A stretch of 25,841 bases of DNA from UBA2330 sp049293015 (GTDB lineage Bacteria > Bacteroidota > Ignavibacteria > Tepidaquicellales > Tepidaquicellaceae). The notes under the pieces were generated by a model. The model searched no databases. It was not told where the DNA came from and saw only the letters and a list, made by a program, of their open reading frames with translations. Where the stretch lies: contig JBATSB010000204.1 in NCBI GenBank assembly GCA_049293015.1, positions 1 through 25,841 on the forward strand, in the 5' to 3' direction. Both the position numbers and the translations under genes were made by a program. Below, one piece after another: positions 1-7,769 of the stretch (the stretch's first letter is position 1; each line of letters opens with the position of its first letter).

Positions 1-12
1 AATTTGTTTCAT
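1..12 (-). CDS. 5' end of a gene running off the left edge (first codons only)
   Basis: On the minus strand an ATG at 12-10 reads M-K-Q-I and then leaves the window. It is preceded by AAAGGA, a good Shine-Dalgarno match about 6-7 nt upstream, which is uncommon in this window and favours this start. A competing ATG at 40-38 in another frame also stays open to the edge (M-N-F-L-T-E-R-N-P-Y). Two tandem dyads at 45-81 lie just upstream, as expected for an autoregulated gene. The product cannot be named from four codons. Confidence 0.3.
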
Positions 13-44
13 AAGGGTTCCTTTCGGTTAAGAAGTTCATATGC

Positions 45-85
45 TACGAAAGATTTCGTATTACTACGAAAATAATTCGTACTAA
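45..85. promoter_or_regulatory. two tandem dyads, candidate repressor operator
   Basis: Two inverted repeats follow each other: TACGAAAGATTTCGTA at 45-60 and TACGAAAATAATTCGTA at 65-81. The second extends outward to TTAcTACGAA / TTCGTAcTAA (61-85, one mismatch). Their starts are 20 bp apart, about two helical turns, so two dimers could bind the same DNA face. They lie 33 nt upstream of the minus-strand start at 12, so they most likely control that gene. A BlaI/CopY-like repressor is one possibility, but this is a guess from the TAC...GTA layout. Confidence 0.45.
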
Positions 86-171
86 CTCAAATTGAAAGTG
101 AGCCCTTTTGTTAATTTACCGACGGCGCTAAATAAATATTTTTAGGAAAACCTCGTTTCAAATTAACTAAT

Positions 172-1086
172 TCATTTCTTAGTGATTCTGTAGTTATCAT
201 TATCTAAACATTTCTTTATGAATGTATTATTATATTTCAATTTCAATTCACTTTTTCTTTGATCAATCTGATCAGGATTTAAGTTTAATGTCGTTCCCAA
301 ATATGCAAGGTAGCTGTCCAATATAAAAATAGTACCAAACGAATTAGAATTATTATCAAAAAAATTCTGAACATTTTTAAAATATCTCGATGTATCTTTT
401 TGATCTATTGTTGCTGTTAGTAACCAATTATATAATTGCGGGCAATATGGACTTTCATTATATGTTTTTAACAAACCTTCAAGTTTTACTACTTGCTTAT
501 CATTTGAAATTGGGTAATAAGCTCCATAAGTTTGATTAAATAGTTCTTCATCATCACCAATTGGATATTTAACATTAATAATTAAAGTGTTTGATTCTAA
601 TCCCTGATAAATAGCTTTTATTCTATAATCACCAGTTTGCTTGTTTCTTAATTGTCTTGAAGATTGCATATAGTAATCTAAACAAATGAAATTTTTTATA
701 GAGTCATTTTCCCGAAGATAAACAGAATCCATTTCCAAATAATTATGTTCTCCATATAAACTTGAAATCTTGTCATTGTTAGGATCTGTTATATCAAATC
801 TTACTGCAAATCCTTCAATAGGCTGAACTAATTTATATGGTTTTCCTGAATCATTATAAATCACGATCATTATCCAAACACTTTGATTTAACAAATAACT
901 TTCAAATTCAGGTTTAATAATAACATGAATTCCGCTGTCCGAATTATTTGAATCATTAAGAATTGCAGAAAGATAAGCTCTATTTGATAGAATCACAGCT
1001 ATCATCAAAACTGAAACTAATACTATTCTCACAATTATTTTTTTTTGCACTTTATTTAGTTTTAAATAATTCATTATAACAACCAT
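172..1086 (-). CDS. hypothetical membrane-anchored envelope protein
   Basis: A 304-residue product that I do not recognise. Residues about 17-40 form one hydrophobic segment after a lysine-rich start, so it is probably a signal anchor with the rest in the periplasm. Residues about 50-170 are rich in beta-type alternation (GIHVIIKPEFESYLLNQSVWIMI, then GDYRIKAIY and NTLIINVKYP), resembling an Ig-like or Big-type domain. The remainder looks helical. The ATG at 1086 is used; an in-frame ATG four codons later (M-N-Y-L-K) is equally possible because neither has a strong ribosome binding site. It is separated by 94 bp from the next gene and has no obvious operon partner. Confidence 0.6.
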   Translation of the reverse strand: MVVIMNYLKLNKVQKKIIVRIVLVSVLMIAVILSNRAYLSAILNDSNNSDSGIHVIIKPEFESYLLNQSVWIMIVIYNDSGKPYKLVQPIEGFAVRFDITDPNNDKISSLYGEHNYLEMDSVYLRENDSIKNFICLDYYMQSSRQLRNKQTGDYRIKAIYQGLESNTLIINVKYPIGDDEELFNQTYGAYYPISNDKQVVKLEGLLKTYNESPYCPQLYNWLLTATIDQKDTSRYFKNVQNFFDNNSNSFGTIFILDSYLAYLGTTLNLNPDQIDQRKSELKLKYNNTFIKKCLDNDNYRITKK

Positions 1087-1180
1087 TAGCTATTCCACTT
1101 GGAGAAGCTGGTATATCAATTCCGAACGGCAGGTACTGATACAATTTATTTTAATAATAAAAATTTTAGATGGGTAAATA

Positions 1181-2233
1181 TCAAATCAATTCCATCACAG
1201 CTTTCAATACTTCTTCAACAGTAATATTCTTCATACATTTAAATTCATCATCACCTGTCCAGATGCAGGTCGCAGGTTTTGGTGAGTTGTAAAAACACGG
1301 ACTGCATTCGAGATCTTCTCTGACAATTCTATACTCAGTCTTCCATGGGAAAAGCTCTTTGTAATTTGTATATGCAAAAATTCCAACTACAGGCAACTGC
1401 AAAGCCGCTGCAGTATGGAGAAATGCAGTGTCGTTTGATATAAATAAATTGCAGTATTTCATTCGAGCAACTGAATCCATGTAATCAGAAGTCGAAGCAA
1501 TATGCGTATGACTTCCAATTTTATCTTTAATATCATTGTTCAGGTCAAACTCATTTCCAAATAAAAGTATCTCTGAATTATAATCACTTATCAGTTCTTT
1601 TCCCAGCTTAACATACTTATCCTTATCCCATCTTTTATGAATATGATTTTTTAAAACTGATGAACCGGGATGAAAACCGATGAGTATTTTTCCTTCTAAA
1701 TTATTTTCAGAAAACCATTTCTCTGCATCAGACTTATGTCTTTCACTTATAAAAATTTCCATCGGACCGGCATCATCATCTTTCACATTACTAACAATTG
1801 GTTTGATCAGGTCAAGATTTTGCAGGACGTTATGTCTGTCTTTAATTTCATCGATGAGAATGTCATTCATAAATTCAGCACGCGACAGAGTTGTATGCAG
1901 ATAATGATGAGCAATTTTTTTCTTAGCACCGAGGAAAGCATTTACAACATTGTATTCGAGTCTGTTGGCAGGGTAAACATTTATAGAAAAGTCATATTCA
2001 TTTTTACTGAGCTTTCTTACTTCAGAAAGTGATTTGAACTTTGACTGTTTCATAAAATTCACAAAGTGAATCTCAGACAGGTAAGGACTTTCCATATACA
2101 TTTCCTTTACAGATCTGAACATGACGAGCATGTCTATTTTTGCATCTGGTAAATTTTCTTTCAGAATTTTTAAGGCAGGTGAAAACATTAAAGCGTCGCC
2201 GTTGCCGGAGAGAGCGTTTATAAGTATTTTCAT
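1181..2233 (-). CDS. glycosyltransferase family 9, heptosyltransferase-like
   Basis: A 350-residue enzyme of the GT9 (ADP-heptose:LPS heptosyltransferase) type. Known members transfer a heptose or related sugar to the lipopolysaccharide core at the cytoplasmic face of the inner membrane. Visible family marks are the N-terminal Rossmann start MKILINALSGNGDALMFSPA, the second-domain start IGFHPGSS (186-192) and the nucleotide-sugar site NDTAFLHTAAA (267-277), where the usual D-x-G/T-x-x-H-x-A is kept. A cysteine pattern C310-x2-C313-x9-C323-x9-C333 near the end is common in bacterial GT9 proteins. The length is normal. The true sugar and acceptor cannot be told from sequence. It is followed upstream by 745 bp of repeats, so it probably has its own promoter rather than sharing that of the GT-C genes. 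Confidence 0.85.
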   Translation of the reverse strand: MKILINALSGNGDALMFSPALKILKENLPDAKIDMLVMFRSVKEMYMESPYLSEIHFVNFMKQSKFKSLSEVRKLSKNEYDFSINVYPANRLEYNVVNAFLGAKKKIAHHYLHTTLSRAEFMNDILIDEIKDRHNVLQNLDLIKPIVSNVKDDDAGPMEIFISERHKSDAEKWFSENNLEGKILIGFHPGSSVLKNHIHKRWDKDKYVKLGKELISDYNSEILLFGNEFDLNNDIKDKIGSHTHIASTSDYMDSVARMKYCNLFISNDTAFLHTAAALQLPVVGIFAYTNYKELFPWKTEYRIVREDLECSPCFYNSPKPATCIWTGDDEFKCMKNITVEEVLKAVMELI

Positions 2234-2358
2234 TTTATTGGATTTTCTGTAATATTACATTTTTACCACTAAGACACCAAGACACGAAGAAAAATATTGA
2301 AACCCGGACGCTTGGTTGTTTTAAGTCTTTAATGTATTTACTAAATTTTTATTTTTCT
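2234..2358. other. upstream spacer with one octamer-repeat arm
   Basis: This non-coding stretch precedes the inverted-repeat cluster. It contains three successive 8-bp units, CACTAAGA, CACCAAGA and CACGAAGA, at 2267-2290. They belong to the octamer-repeat family also seen near 11842-12020 and 15279-15455, but here no complementary arm is present. I see no gene and no convincing promoter. Confidence 0.5.
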
Positions 2359-2421
2359 GAGCCGTTGTTGGTGTTCCAAAAAGTTTGAATGCTGTTCTTG
2401 AATTTAATGTATTATTCTCTT

Positions 2422-2558
2422 AAACTTTTTGGCCACCAACAACTTAACCAGATGTTTAGAAACTCCAGTCATTTATAAAATTCAACTTTAATTATCAAAG
2501 AAAATACATTATTTAACTCCGTCTGACGGGCTATTGGTTGTTGGTGGCCAAAAAGTTT
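2422..2558. mobile_element. 137-bp MITE-like element, copy 1 (22-bp TIRs)
   Basis: Arms at 2422-2443 and 2537-2558 are exact reverse complements over 22 bp (AAACTTTTTGG...CCAACAAC type). They enclose 93 bp that begins TTAACCAGATG and ends with a small dyad CCGTCTGACGG near 2519-2529. Perfect terminal inverted repeats, small size and lack of coding capacity fit a miniature inverted-repeat element. No transposase with matching ends is visible in this window: the IS at 10031-11622 has different termini. A target-site duplication is not evident because copies are nested inside related repeats. Confidence 0.5.
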
Positions 2559-2698
2559 GCATAAGTATAATATTCATAATGAGCATTCGAGCCGTTGTTG
2601 GTGTTCCAAAAAGTTTGAATGCTGTTCTTGAATTCGAGCCGTTGTTGATGTTCCAAAAAGTTTAAATGCAGTACTTGAATTTAATGTTTTAGTCTTTT

Positions 2699-2835
2699 AA
2701 ACTTTTTGGTCACCAACAACTTAACCAGATGTTTAGAAACTCCAGTCATTTATAAAATTCAACTTTAATTATCAAAGAAAATACATTATTTAACTCCGTC
2801 TGACGTGCTATTGGTTGTTGGTGGCCAAAAAGTTT
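2699..2835. mobile_element. 137-bp MITE-like element, copy 2
   Basis: This is the second copy of the same element, again 137 bp. The left arm carries GGTCACC instead of GGCCACC, and the internal dyad is changed to CCGTCTGACGT. The rest of the 93-bp interior matches copy 1 almost exactly, which points to recent tandem duplication. Confidence 0.5.
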
Positions 2836-2950
2836 GCATAAGTATAATATTCATAATGAGCATTTAAATTCGCAAACTTTTTGGAACACCAACAACGGCG
2901 CAATTCTCAAACTTTTTGGAACACCAACAACGGCGCAATGAAGTTAACTG

Positions 2951-2982
2951 AAAATTATTTAAAATTTAAAATTTAAAATTAT
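2951..2982. repeat. 32-nt AT-rich repeat at a gene 3' end
   Basis: This stretch of 7-bp AAAATTT-type units overlaps the TAA stop of the gene at 2979-5003. The identical 32 nt recur at 23989-24020, again overlapping a TAA stop in the same orientation. It lies exactly in the start of the 3' untranslated region in both cases. Confidence 0.6.
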
Positions 2983-5003
2983 CTCAGCACTTCGGGATCA
3001 TACTTCTGAACCTTCTGAATGCTTTCCATTGCATTAAGTGTATCACCTTTTTCACTATAGATCTGATAAAGCTGATAATGCGCTAACACATTATAATCAT
3101 CAATCTCTACTGCTTTCTTATAATTTTCTTCTGCTTCTTTTTTATTGCCGGCCTGCAAATACATGTCGCCCATGTACTGATAAGGAAGTCCGAATCCTGC
3201 GGGACCTGTTTCCATAGATATTCTGAATTCATTTAATGCATCCTGAAATCTGGATTTAGTTTTGGAAGAGTTCATCGCCTGATTGAACATATTCACATAA
3301 GAATTTTTATAATTCGGATTTCCCGGAAATTCATGTTTGTAGTTCAATACTTCATCATCACCTTTTCTTTTATAGACGACGTCAGTAGAGTTTGTATTTT
3401 TATCGGTAAAATAATACGGGTAATAATATTTTATAAATTCTTCAGTGGTGTATAATGCTCTCTCACCATAAGCGCTCGGCTTTATGCCTGTAGAGAAATT
3501 AATATAGTCAGGATCTCTCGACATCACATAATCAGCATTATAATTTCTTTCCTTCCATCCGATCTCCCCTGCCGAAATCTCGGGAATGATCTTTGGATTG
3601 TGAGCTATCTCTTCATCTGTAAGTCCGAGCAGATCTATGACTGTAACATTCGGACCGGCTGTATAAGACACTGCGCCGATAGTTGTAGCTGCAAGTGTCA
3701 TTGGTCTTCCGAGTGAAATTTGTTTAGCTTTAAACCATTCACCTGTACTCTTCATTTTTTCCACTAATCCATTTTCACTCTGAATATCACTTTCGAGTTT
3801 TTCTTTTTGAGATGAATAATAATAAAAGCAAATTACTATTGTGATTACGGTTACTACTCCGAATGCAATACTCTGACTGTTCTTTGCACTGATCTTATAA
3901 TAAATATCAGTTATCAGTTTTGCAAAAAGAATATAAATAAAAGGAAGTATTGTCAGAAAAAATCTGTTCTGTTTTAATACGTCACCGCCTGCAACTATAG
4001 TATAAGCAATGAATGAAAATATCAGAAGATAAAAAAGTGAAAGTATAAAATGATTTTCTTTTCTTTTAAAAAGATATAAAGGAGCAATCAGCATTACACC
4101 ATAGAGCATATATGAAGTCAGGAAGTTTGCAAAATAATCCCAGCCCGCGCTAAGATAAACTTCCGATAAACCTGTCTTTGCATAATAAGTATTTGGAAAT
4201 AAATATCCGTAATAAGAATATCTGATCACAAAATAAAAAATTATTGGTACTACATAAATCAGATATGAAAGAATTTCATTTTTTGAGAAAAGAGATTTAA
4301 TTCCTGCAGCACCATTTTCTTTGAATGCAAAAAATACTTTATGAATAATTATCAGACCGAAGAAGTACATGCCTTCAGGTCTTGTCAGAGTTGCGAGCAT
4401 TATGAATAAAGGGAATCTGTAATTCAATTCATTGCTGTCTTTACCTTTGATATAATAATAAACACCTGCAAGAGAGAACGTCATGAACATAGTAGTTTCC
4501 ATTCCGCTCACTGACCAAAAAATAAATGAAGCAGTAAACACAAGCATTATGGATGGTATCAGATCAAAGTAACTGACATTGGTTCCGGTATCTGCAGCTC
4601 TTCCTTTTTTGGAAGGTGCATTTTCAGTTAACTTATAAATGTCAGAAAGGAAATAAGTAATAAAGAGAATAATCACGCCGAAGAGAACACTCAGATTTTG
4701 CGAGGCAGATTCAATATTCATTCCCGTTACTTTCAGACCGCTAAGGATCAGCACCCATAGAAGGTTTGTATATCCTTCGACTTTCTCGCCGATGTTAAAC
4801 ACAAGCCCGTTTCCGTTTACAAAATTATCTATAAACCGAAAGCTGATGAAAGCATCGTCCTGTAAAAATTTATTATCAAAACAAATGAATGCAAAACTGA
4901 CTGCAAGTGCTGCAAGAAAAAAGTAAAGAATGTTTTTACCCGATGTTTTTTCTTTATCTTTTAAAAGGGTAGTGGTATTTTGTTTGACGTGTTTTTTTGC
5001 CAT
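2979..5003 (-). CDS. GT-C-type glycosyltransferase-like membrane protein with C-terminal TPR
   Basis: A 674-residue polytopic membrane protein. After a basic N-terminus, TM1 is at about 24-42, followed by the acidic pair D49-D50 in LQDDAFISFRF and then GLVFNIGEKVEGYTN. This D-D plus 'GxVFNxGExVEGYTN' pattern is typical of GT-C enzymes related to arabinofuranosyl- and protein-mannosyltransferases that use lipid-phosphate sugars at the outer face of the inner membrane. About ten further hydrophobic segments follow up to about residue 395. Residues about 400-560 are soluble, and about 585-674 hold two TPR-like repeats (YQYMGDMYLQAGNKKEAEENY and following). The donor and acceptor are unknown. The ATG lies 2 nt behind the U-run of a terminator-like hairpin, which is odd. 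No other start lies near. It follows the DUF2723 gene by 51 bp. Confidence 0.75.
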   Translation of the reverse strand: MAKKHVKQNTTTLLKDKEKTSGKNILYFFLAALAVSFAFICFDNKFLQDDAFISFRFIDNFVNGNGLVFNIGEKVEGYTNLLWVLILSGLKVTGMNIESASQNLSVLFGVIILFITYFLSDIYKLTENAPSKKGRAADTGTNVSYFDLIPSIMLVFTASFIFWSVSGMETTMFMTFSLAGVYYYIKGKDSNELNYRFPLFIMLATLTRPEGMYFFGLIIIHKVFFAFKENGAAGIKSLFSKNEILSYLIYVVPIIFYFVIRYSYYGYLFPNTYYAKTGLSEVYLSAGWDYFANFLTSYMLYGVMLIAPLYLFKRKENHFILSLFYLLIFSFIAYTIVAGGDVLKQNRFFLTILPFIYILFAKLITDIYYKISAKNSQSIAFGVVTVITIVICFYYYSSQKEKLESDIQSENGLVEKMKSTGEWFKAKQISLGRPMTLAATTIGAVSYTAGPNVTVIDLLGLTDEEIAHNPKIIPEISAGEIGWKERNYNADYVMSRDPDYINFSTGIKPSAYGERALYTTEEFIKYYYPYYFTDKNTNSTDVVYKRKGDDEVLNYKHEFPGNPNYKNSYVNMFNQAMNSSKTKSRFQDALNEFRISMETGPAGFGLPYQYMGDMYLQAGNKKEAEENYKKAVEIDDYNVLAHYQLYQIYSEKGDTLNAMESIQKVQKYDPEVLR

Positions 5004-5005
5004 AT

Positions 5006-5040
5006 AAAAAAAAATGAACGGTATTAGAAATACCGTTCAT
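5006..5040 (-). terminator. rho-independent terminator or attenuator between two GT-C genes
   Basis: On the minus strand a perfect 12-bp stem (ATGAACGGTATT, loop of 3 nt) at 5040-5014 is followed by eight or nine T residues. It begins 15 nt after the DUF2723 stop codon, so it would end that transcript. The downstream start codon sits only 2 nt past the T-run, so the hairpin is also the leader of the next gene and may work as an attenuator. Confidence 0.8.
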
Positions 5041-5054
5041 AGAATTAAACTTAT

Positions 5055-7712
5055 TTAATTACCCGATGGGTTACTCATTTTTTGTTTAATGGATTCGATC
5101 TTCTGCATAATAGACGGATCATTCGGACTCATAGCAGACAGTCTGTTTAGCAGGTCAAGAGCTTTTTGATACTCACCTCTTGCTTCATAAATATCAAGCA
5201 GAATGCGGTACGGATTATAATAAGACTGTACGTTTGACGGATTGGTCTGAATTTCCTCTTCAGCTCTGATCATGACATTGTCAGAAAGCTCTTTAAATTT
5301 TTGCTGATTACCGATCTTACTATAAAGCATCGCTACGTCATATTCAATTCTGTAATCCATTGTGATCACGTCTCTCGGTATTACAGTTTCCATTCTGTCC
5401 AATACTTTTTCAGCTTCAACAAATTTTGTAGAATCATTTGAATAGAAGAATGCAAGCTTCATGAATACAGTCCTGTAGGTCTGAGCCATTCTTGTCTGAT
5501 CTTCATTAAAGAAAAGCTTTTTATTATTCAAACCTTTAAATCTGAATCCATATAATGGAGTCTTTGATGGAACTTCAGGTGAATTGAAAATACATTCATT
5601 CATTACTTCTATATTAATATCCTGATTGCCGTAGTTTGCCGGATTGTATGGTACAAGTCTCTGACCCATTCCTTCTGTCACAAGATAGCTGCCGAGACCA
5701 ACATAATTTTCATCCGAAACAGTAACTGAGAAGTAGATAGGTCTTTCCCATTTATTGGCTTTTATAATATCCATGAGAAGTAGATCATTTGCTTTTAGAG
5801 CAGTGATGACCTGCGTTCCCGACTGCTGCCTGATAGTAGCAGGAATTGTAGTAACGATCTTTGTTGCTAGATCAGGATTATTTCTCATGCTGTCAGGATA
5901 AGCCGTTATTGGAATTTCATAAGTTACCGGCTTTTTTTCATCCCACTGAACGGGTTGAAGTTTTTTCAACTGAGCATCAGTTAATGTCATTGGCACTGTC
6001 AAAGCACCATAAGGTCTTTCATTTTTTAACTGAAGATTATACCAGTCTGTCTGAGCGAGAGATAAATTAATTATCCTTACATCTGTCCTGACTCCGTATG
6101 CAGCCTGGACGCACCAAAGCGGAAAAGTATCGTTATCACCATTTGTAATTAATATTGCGTCCTTATCGAGACTCTGCAAAAGATTATATGCATAATCGTA
6201 TGGAAAGAAATTTCCGTTTCTGTTTTGATATTCATAATTTACTCTTAGCATATTTGCCGGAACTGCTGCAAAGCTGAATAGCAGTACTACAGAACATACA
6301 GCAAGCAAAGATTTTTTATTCATCTTTTCTGATATAACTTCTATAAGTCCTGCCACACCAATTCCAATCCATAATGAAAATGCCATGAATGCACCGACAT
6401 AAAAGTAATCCCTTTCTCGCGGCTGCGGCTCCTGCTGATTCTGATACAGGGCTGTTATAATTCCCATCATCAGAAACATCATCAGGAATATAAAGCCAAG
6501 TTTCCAGTCTTTCCGGAATTGATAAAATAATCCGAACATCCCAAAGAAGAATGGTATTGCAAAAAATTTAGAGAAGTCAACTCCGTCATTCTGATTATAC
6601 CCTGCCCTTCCGATATAATTCCAGAACCAGTAACGGTTGAACATATGATTGATCTGGTACTTCCACATAAATTCCATATCAGTAGAATAAGTCGAATAGA
6701 TTGCCTGATGCTGCGGCTCCTGAGAATACCTTCTCGGCATTACCAGCGGCTGCTGACCATACTGCTCCCTGTTAAGATATGAAATAAGTGTTTCAATATT
6801 TGAAGGCGTGTTTTCGTTTATCGGAAGGTCAGTAACATTTGCTCTCATCAATATAGAGACATAAGTAGAATATCCGATAATTATTAAAAATAAAGATAAC
6901 GTGATAAGACTAAGTATTGGATTTTTATTTACTCTCGCATAATAAATTCCAAATACTAAAAGTCCTATTATAATAAATCCTATAGCTACACTTCCTGACA
7001 TAAGCAGTGGGAATTTTTTGACAAGACCCGGATAGACAATAAAGAATGCCATTGCTGAAAGTCCGAATGCTACTGCTAAAGTCTTTGGAGTATATTCATA
7101 TCTTTTAAAATAAAAGAATAGACCTGCAAGGAAAATACATTGAGCTACAAGCAAGTGAATACCTAACGACAAACCTACGATGTAAGCGACAAGTAAAAGA
7201 TATTTGTCACTGCCCGGCTCATCAGCTCTTTCCCACCATATCATTAAAATATAAATACAAAGACCGATAAGGAATGTACCCATTCCGTAAACTTCAAACT
7301 CAAGTGCATTAAACCAGAATGAATCACTGAATGCATAAGACAGCGCTCCAATCATTGAAGATCCGCAGATCAGCAGTACATCAAAAGTTGACTTTGGAAC
7401 TCCTCTCCAGTTTTTTATAACTTTAGTTGAGATCAGATAAAGGAATAAAACACAAAATGAACTCGAGAATACTGAAAGATAATTTGCCCTGAGTCCGATA
7501 TCTACTGCAGTTGGTAACATCGTAAAGATCTTTCCAACGAGATTAAAGAAAGGAGCACCCGGCGGATGTGGTACTGATAATGTGTAAGCACATGCTATAA
7601 ATTCACCGCAATCCCAGAATGAAAAAGTCGGCTGAACAGTCATTATGTAGACAATTGTAGCAAACAAAAATACAAATGCTGCAAAAATCCTGTTAACTAA
7701 TTTAAAATCCAT
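5055..7712 (-). CDS. DUF2723 family membrane protein (TMEM260-like GT-C) with C-terminal TPR region
   Basis: An 885-residue protein of the DUF2723 family (PF11028), widespread in Bacteroidota and homologous to human TMEM260, a protein O-mannosyltransferase. The hallmark is seen after TM1: FWDCGEFIA (32-40), including the acidic D34 and E37, followed by VPHPPGAPFF (47-56). About ten TM segments run to residue about 470. A conserved loop QEPQPRERDYFYVGAF follows the middle TM block. The soluble second half starts with a run containing ITNGDNDTFPLW and ends with TPR-like helices (about 735-880). By analogy it probably transfers a sugar from a polyprenyl carrier to secreted proteins or glycans; this is inference. 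The ATG at 7712 lies 57 bp behind clpP and may be cotranscribed with it. A terminator follows the stop. Confidence 0.88.
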   Translation of the reverse strand: MDFKLVNRIFAAFVFLFATIVYIMTVQPTFSFWDCGEFIACAYTLSVPHPPGAPFFNLVGKIFTMLPTAVDIGLRANYLSVFSSSFCVLFLYLISTKVIKNWRGVPKSTFDVLLICGSSMIGALSYAFSDSFWFNALEFEVYGMGTFLIGLCIYILMIWWERADEPGSDKYLLLVAYIVGLSLGIHLLVAQCIFLAGLFFYFKRYEYTPKTLAVAFGLSAMAFFIVYPGLVKKFPLLMSGSVAIGFIIIGLLVFGIYYARVNKNPILSLITLSLFLIIIGYSTYVSILMRANVTDLPINENTPSNIETLISYLNREQYGQQPLVMPRRYSQEPQHQAIYSTYSTDMEFMWKYQINHMFNRYWFWNYIGRAGYNQNDGVDFSKFFAIPFFFGMFGLFYQFRKDWKLGFIFLMMFLMMGIITALYQNQQEPQPRERDYFYVGAFMAFSLWIGIGVAGLIEVISEKMNKKSLLAVCSVVLLFSFAAVPANMLRVNYEYQNRNGNFFPYDYAYNLLQSLDKDAILITNGDNDTFPLWCVQAAYGVRTDVRIINLSLAQTDWYNLQLKNERPYGALTVPMTLTDAQLKKLQPVQWDEKKPVTYEIPITAYPDSMRNNPDLATKIVTTIPATIRQQSGTQVITALKANDLLLMDIIKANKWERPIYFSVTVSDENYVGLGSYLVTEGMGQRLVPYNPANYGNQDINIEVMNECIFNSPEVPSKTPLYGFRFKGLNNKKLFFNEDQTRMAQTYRTVFMKLAFFYSNDSTKFVEAEKVLDRMETVIPRDVITMDYRIEYDVAMLYSKIGNQQKFKELSDNVMIRAEEEIQTNPSNVQSYYNPYRILLDIYEARGEYQKALDLLNRLSAMSPNDPSIMQKIESIKQKMSNPSGN

Positions 7713-7769
7713 CTTATGATTTAATTATTTGTAAGTATAAATTCTATTGATCTTTCGAACGTATGTTAT

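Larger units (their letters stand above)
2359..2937. repeat. cluster of nested inverted repeats (MITE-like)
   Basis: Nine copies of one arm occur in about 575 bp. The forward form begins GTTGTTGGTG and ends CCAAAAAGTTT. The middle is TT in outer copies (forward at 2364, 2594, 2641; reverse at 2873, 2908) and G in inner copies (reverse at 2422; forward at 2537, 2814), with the reverse copy at 2699 a slight variant. The outer arms extend to GCC/GGC and give a perfect 26-bp inverted repeat (2361-2386 with 2873-2898). A 229-bp unit occurs twice, at 2359-2587 and 2636-2864, with a 277-bp period and a 47-bp partial unit between. No protein is encoded. The arrangement resembles non-autonomous transposable elements or REP-type hairpins multiplied by tandem duplication. 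Confidence 0.8.

Noticed and set aside
2364..2443. short protein read from the repeat (A-V-V-G-V-P-K-S-L-N)
   Set aside because: It looks coding at first, but unit lengths (47 and 277 bp) are not multiples of three and frames close quickly.
2359..2937. integron attC array
   Set aside because: The hairpins begin GTTG and end CAAC, the reverse of the attC core order, and no cassette genes or integrase are present.
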